Assembly (NCBI GenBank): GCA_937919125.1
Contig: CALFOB010000248.1
Span: 1-6,515 of the forward strand
DNA: 6,515 nucleotides
Direction of reading: 5' to 3'
DNA from: an uncultured Micrococcales bacterium
GTDB lineage: Bacteria; Actinomycetota; Actinomycetes; Actinomycetales; Microbacteriaceae
Shown: one piece after another, positions 6,098 through 6,515 of the stretch
Layout of the letters: the number at the start of each line of letters is the position of its first letter
How positions within the stretch are numbered: the first letter of the stretch is position 1
Notes under the pieces: generated by a model
Database searches by the model: none
Told to the model about the DNA's origin: nothing
The model's input: only the letters and a program-made list of their open reading frames with translations
Translations under genes and position numbers: made by a program

Positions 6098-6515
6098 TTG
6101 AGTTCCACCTGATCTGCGAATCTTCTAGCTAACTTCTTTATTCTGCCAACACCAGGAAGAGTTGCCTTCTGGTTCATTAGATACCAAGGAACAATAACAA
6201 ATGCTCTGTTCTTAGCTTCAGGGTGAGGAATGACTAAATCAGAAGAACTAACAACAGCCTTGCCATAGGTAATGATGTCGATATCAATATTTCTATCGCC
6301 CCAGCGCTCTTTACGCTTTCTACCTAGTTCTAATTCAATAGCCTGAAGTTCTTTCAATAACTGCTCTGGCTCTAGTGGAGTCTCTATTTCCGCCACACAA
6401 TTCAAAAAGCTTGGCTTAGATGAATCAACACCAGCAAGAGTCAAAGCCTTTGATTCAACTACAGGGGATATGTCAGTTAGGTAGACATCAGGAGTAGTTG
6501 CAATAAGAGCTAGAG
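6094..6515 (-). CDS. folK: 2-amino-4-hydroxy-6-hydroxymethyldihydropteridine pyrophosphokinase, 5' end missing
   Basis: FolK (HPPK) transfers pyrophosphate from ATP to 6-hydroxymethyl-7,8-dihydropterin, the step before dihydropteroate synthase in folate synthesis. About 139 residues of a typical 150-175 are present. The N-terminal GSNLGD region lies outside the window, so the frame is open from 6513. Visible signatures are LELGRKRKERWGDRNIDIDI, which holds the Arg and the two Asp residues (RNIDID) that bind ATP and the two magnesium ions, and IPHPEAKNRAFVIVPW with the conserved His and Phe of the pterin/ATP site. No internal start at 6444 should be used, because the family match continues upstream (S-PVVES-A, equivalent to S-vYeT). 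Its TGA stop overlaps the TTG of the DUF3180 gene. folB and folP probably lie further upstream, by analogy with other actinobacteria. Confidence 0.94.
   Translation of the reverse strand, partial: LALIATTPDVYLTDISPVVESKALTLAGVDSSKPSFLNCVAEIETPLEPEQLLKELQAIELELGRKRKERWGDRNIDIDIITYGKAVVSSSDLVIPHPEAKNRAFVIVPWYLMNQKATLPGVGRIKKLARRFADQVELN
6105..6110 (-). promoter_or_regulatory. Ribosome binding site for the TTG start of the DUF3180 gene
   Basis: The minus strand reads AGGTGG seven bases before the TTG at 6097, within the last codons of folK. It decides for the TTG start over the ATG seven codons downstream. Confidence 0.7.

Noticed and set aside
6496..6515. Adapter at the right-hand end as well
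   Set aside because: The last bases translate in frame into plausible FolK sequence (LALIATTPDV) and show no adapter motif.

Overview
The window looks like the end of an assembled contig from a low-GC actinobacterium. By eye the composition is in the 40s percent GC. The gene order (folK, DUF3180 membrane protein, Rossmann/DUF2520 protein, panC, lysS, small membrane proteins, clpC) and the protein sequences best fit Microbacteriaceae, perhaps one of the small-genome aquatic 'Luna'-type lineages such as Rhodoluna or Aquiluna. The phylum call is fairly firm from the family content. The family-level call is inference from remembered gene order. Every gene lies on the minus strand, so transcription runs from the high-coordinate end to the low-coordinate end.

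Layout in transcription order. The 3' part of folK (6094-6515, 5' end outside the window) overlaps the DUF3180 membrane protein (5624-6097). That gene overlaps a Rossmann/DUF2520 protein (best start at 5631, end 4912), which overlaps panC (4040-4915), which overlaps lysS (2544-4043). The junctions are TTGA, ATGAGTAG, TTGA and ATGA overlaps, so this is a translationally coupled operon. Two nucleotides after lysS comes a 54-residue membrane protein (2377-2541). After a 35-nt gap comes a 130-residue three-helix membrane protein of unknown function (1949-2341). A 123-bp gap follows (1826-1948), the only real intergenic region. It carries a 32-bp imperfect dyad and a weak -10-like element, which I read as the clpC promoter/operator region, possibly bound by ClgR. 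The 5' three quarters of clpC then run off the low-coordinate end.

The genes join coenzyme supply (folate via FolK, pantothenate/CoA via PanC, probably a ketopantoate-reductase-like or related enzyme in the DUF2520 protein) to translation (LysRS). The AAA+ unfoldase ClpC follows as a separately controlled unit. This is ordinary conserved housekeeping content.

The most consequential observation is technical. Bases 1-13 match the 3' end of the standard Illumina adapter, and the ClpC reading frame departs from the family consensus exactly there, so the contig end carries untrimmed adapter. I found no undescribed defence, mobile or RNA system, no tRNA or rRNA, no CRISPR and no insertion sequence.
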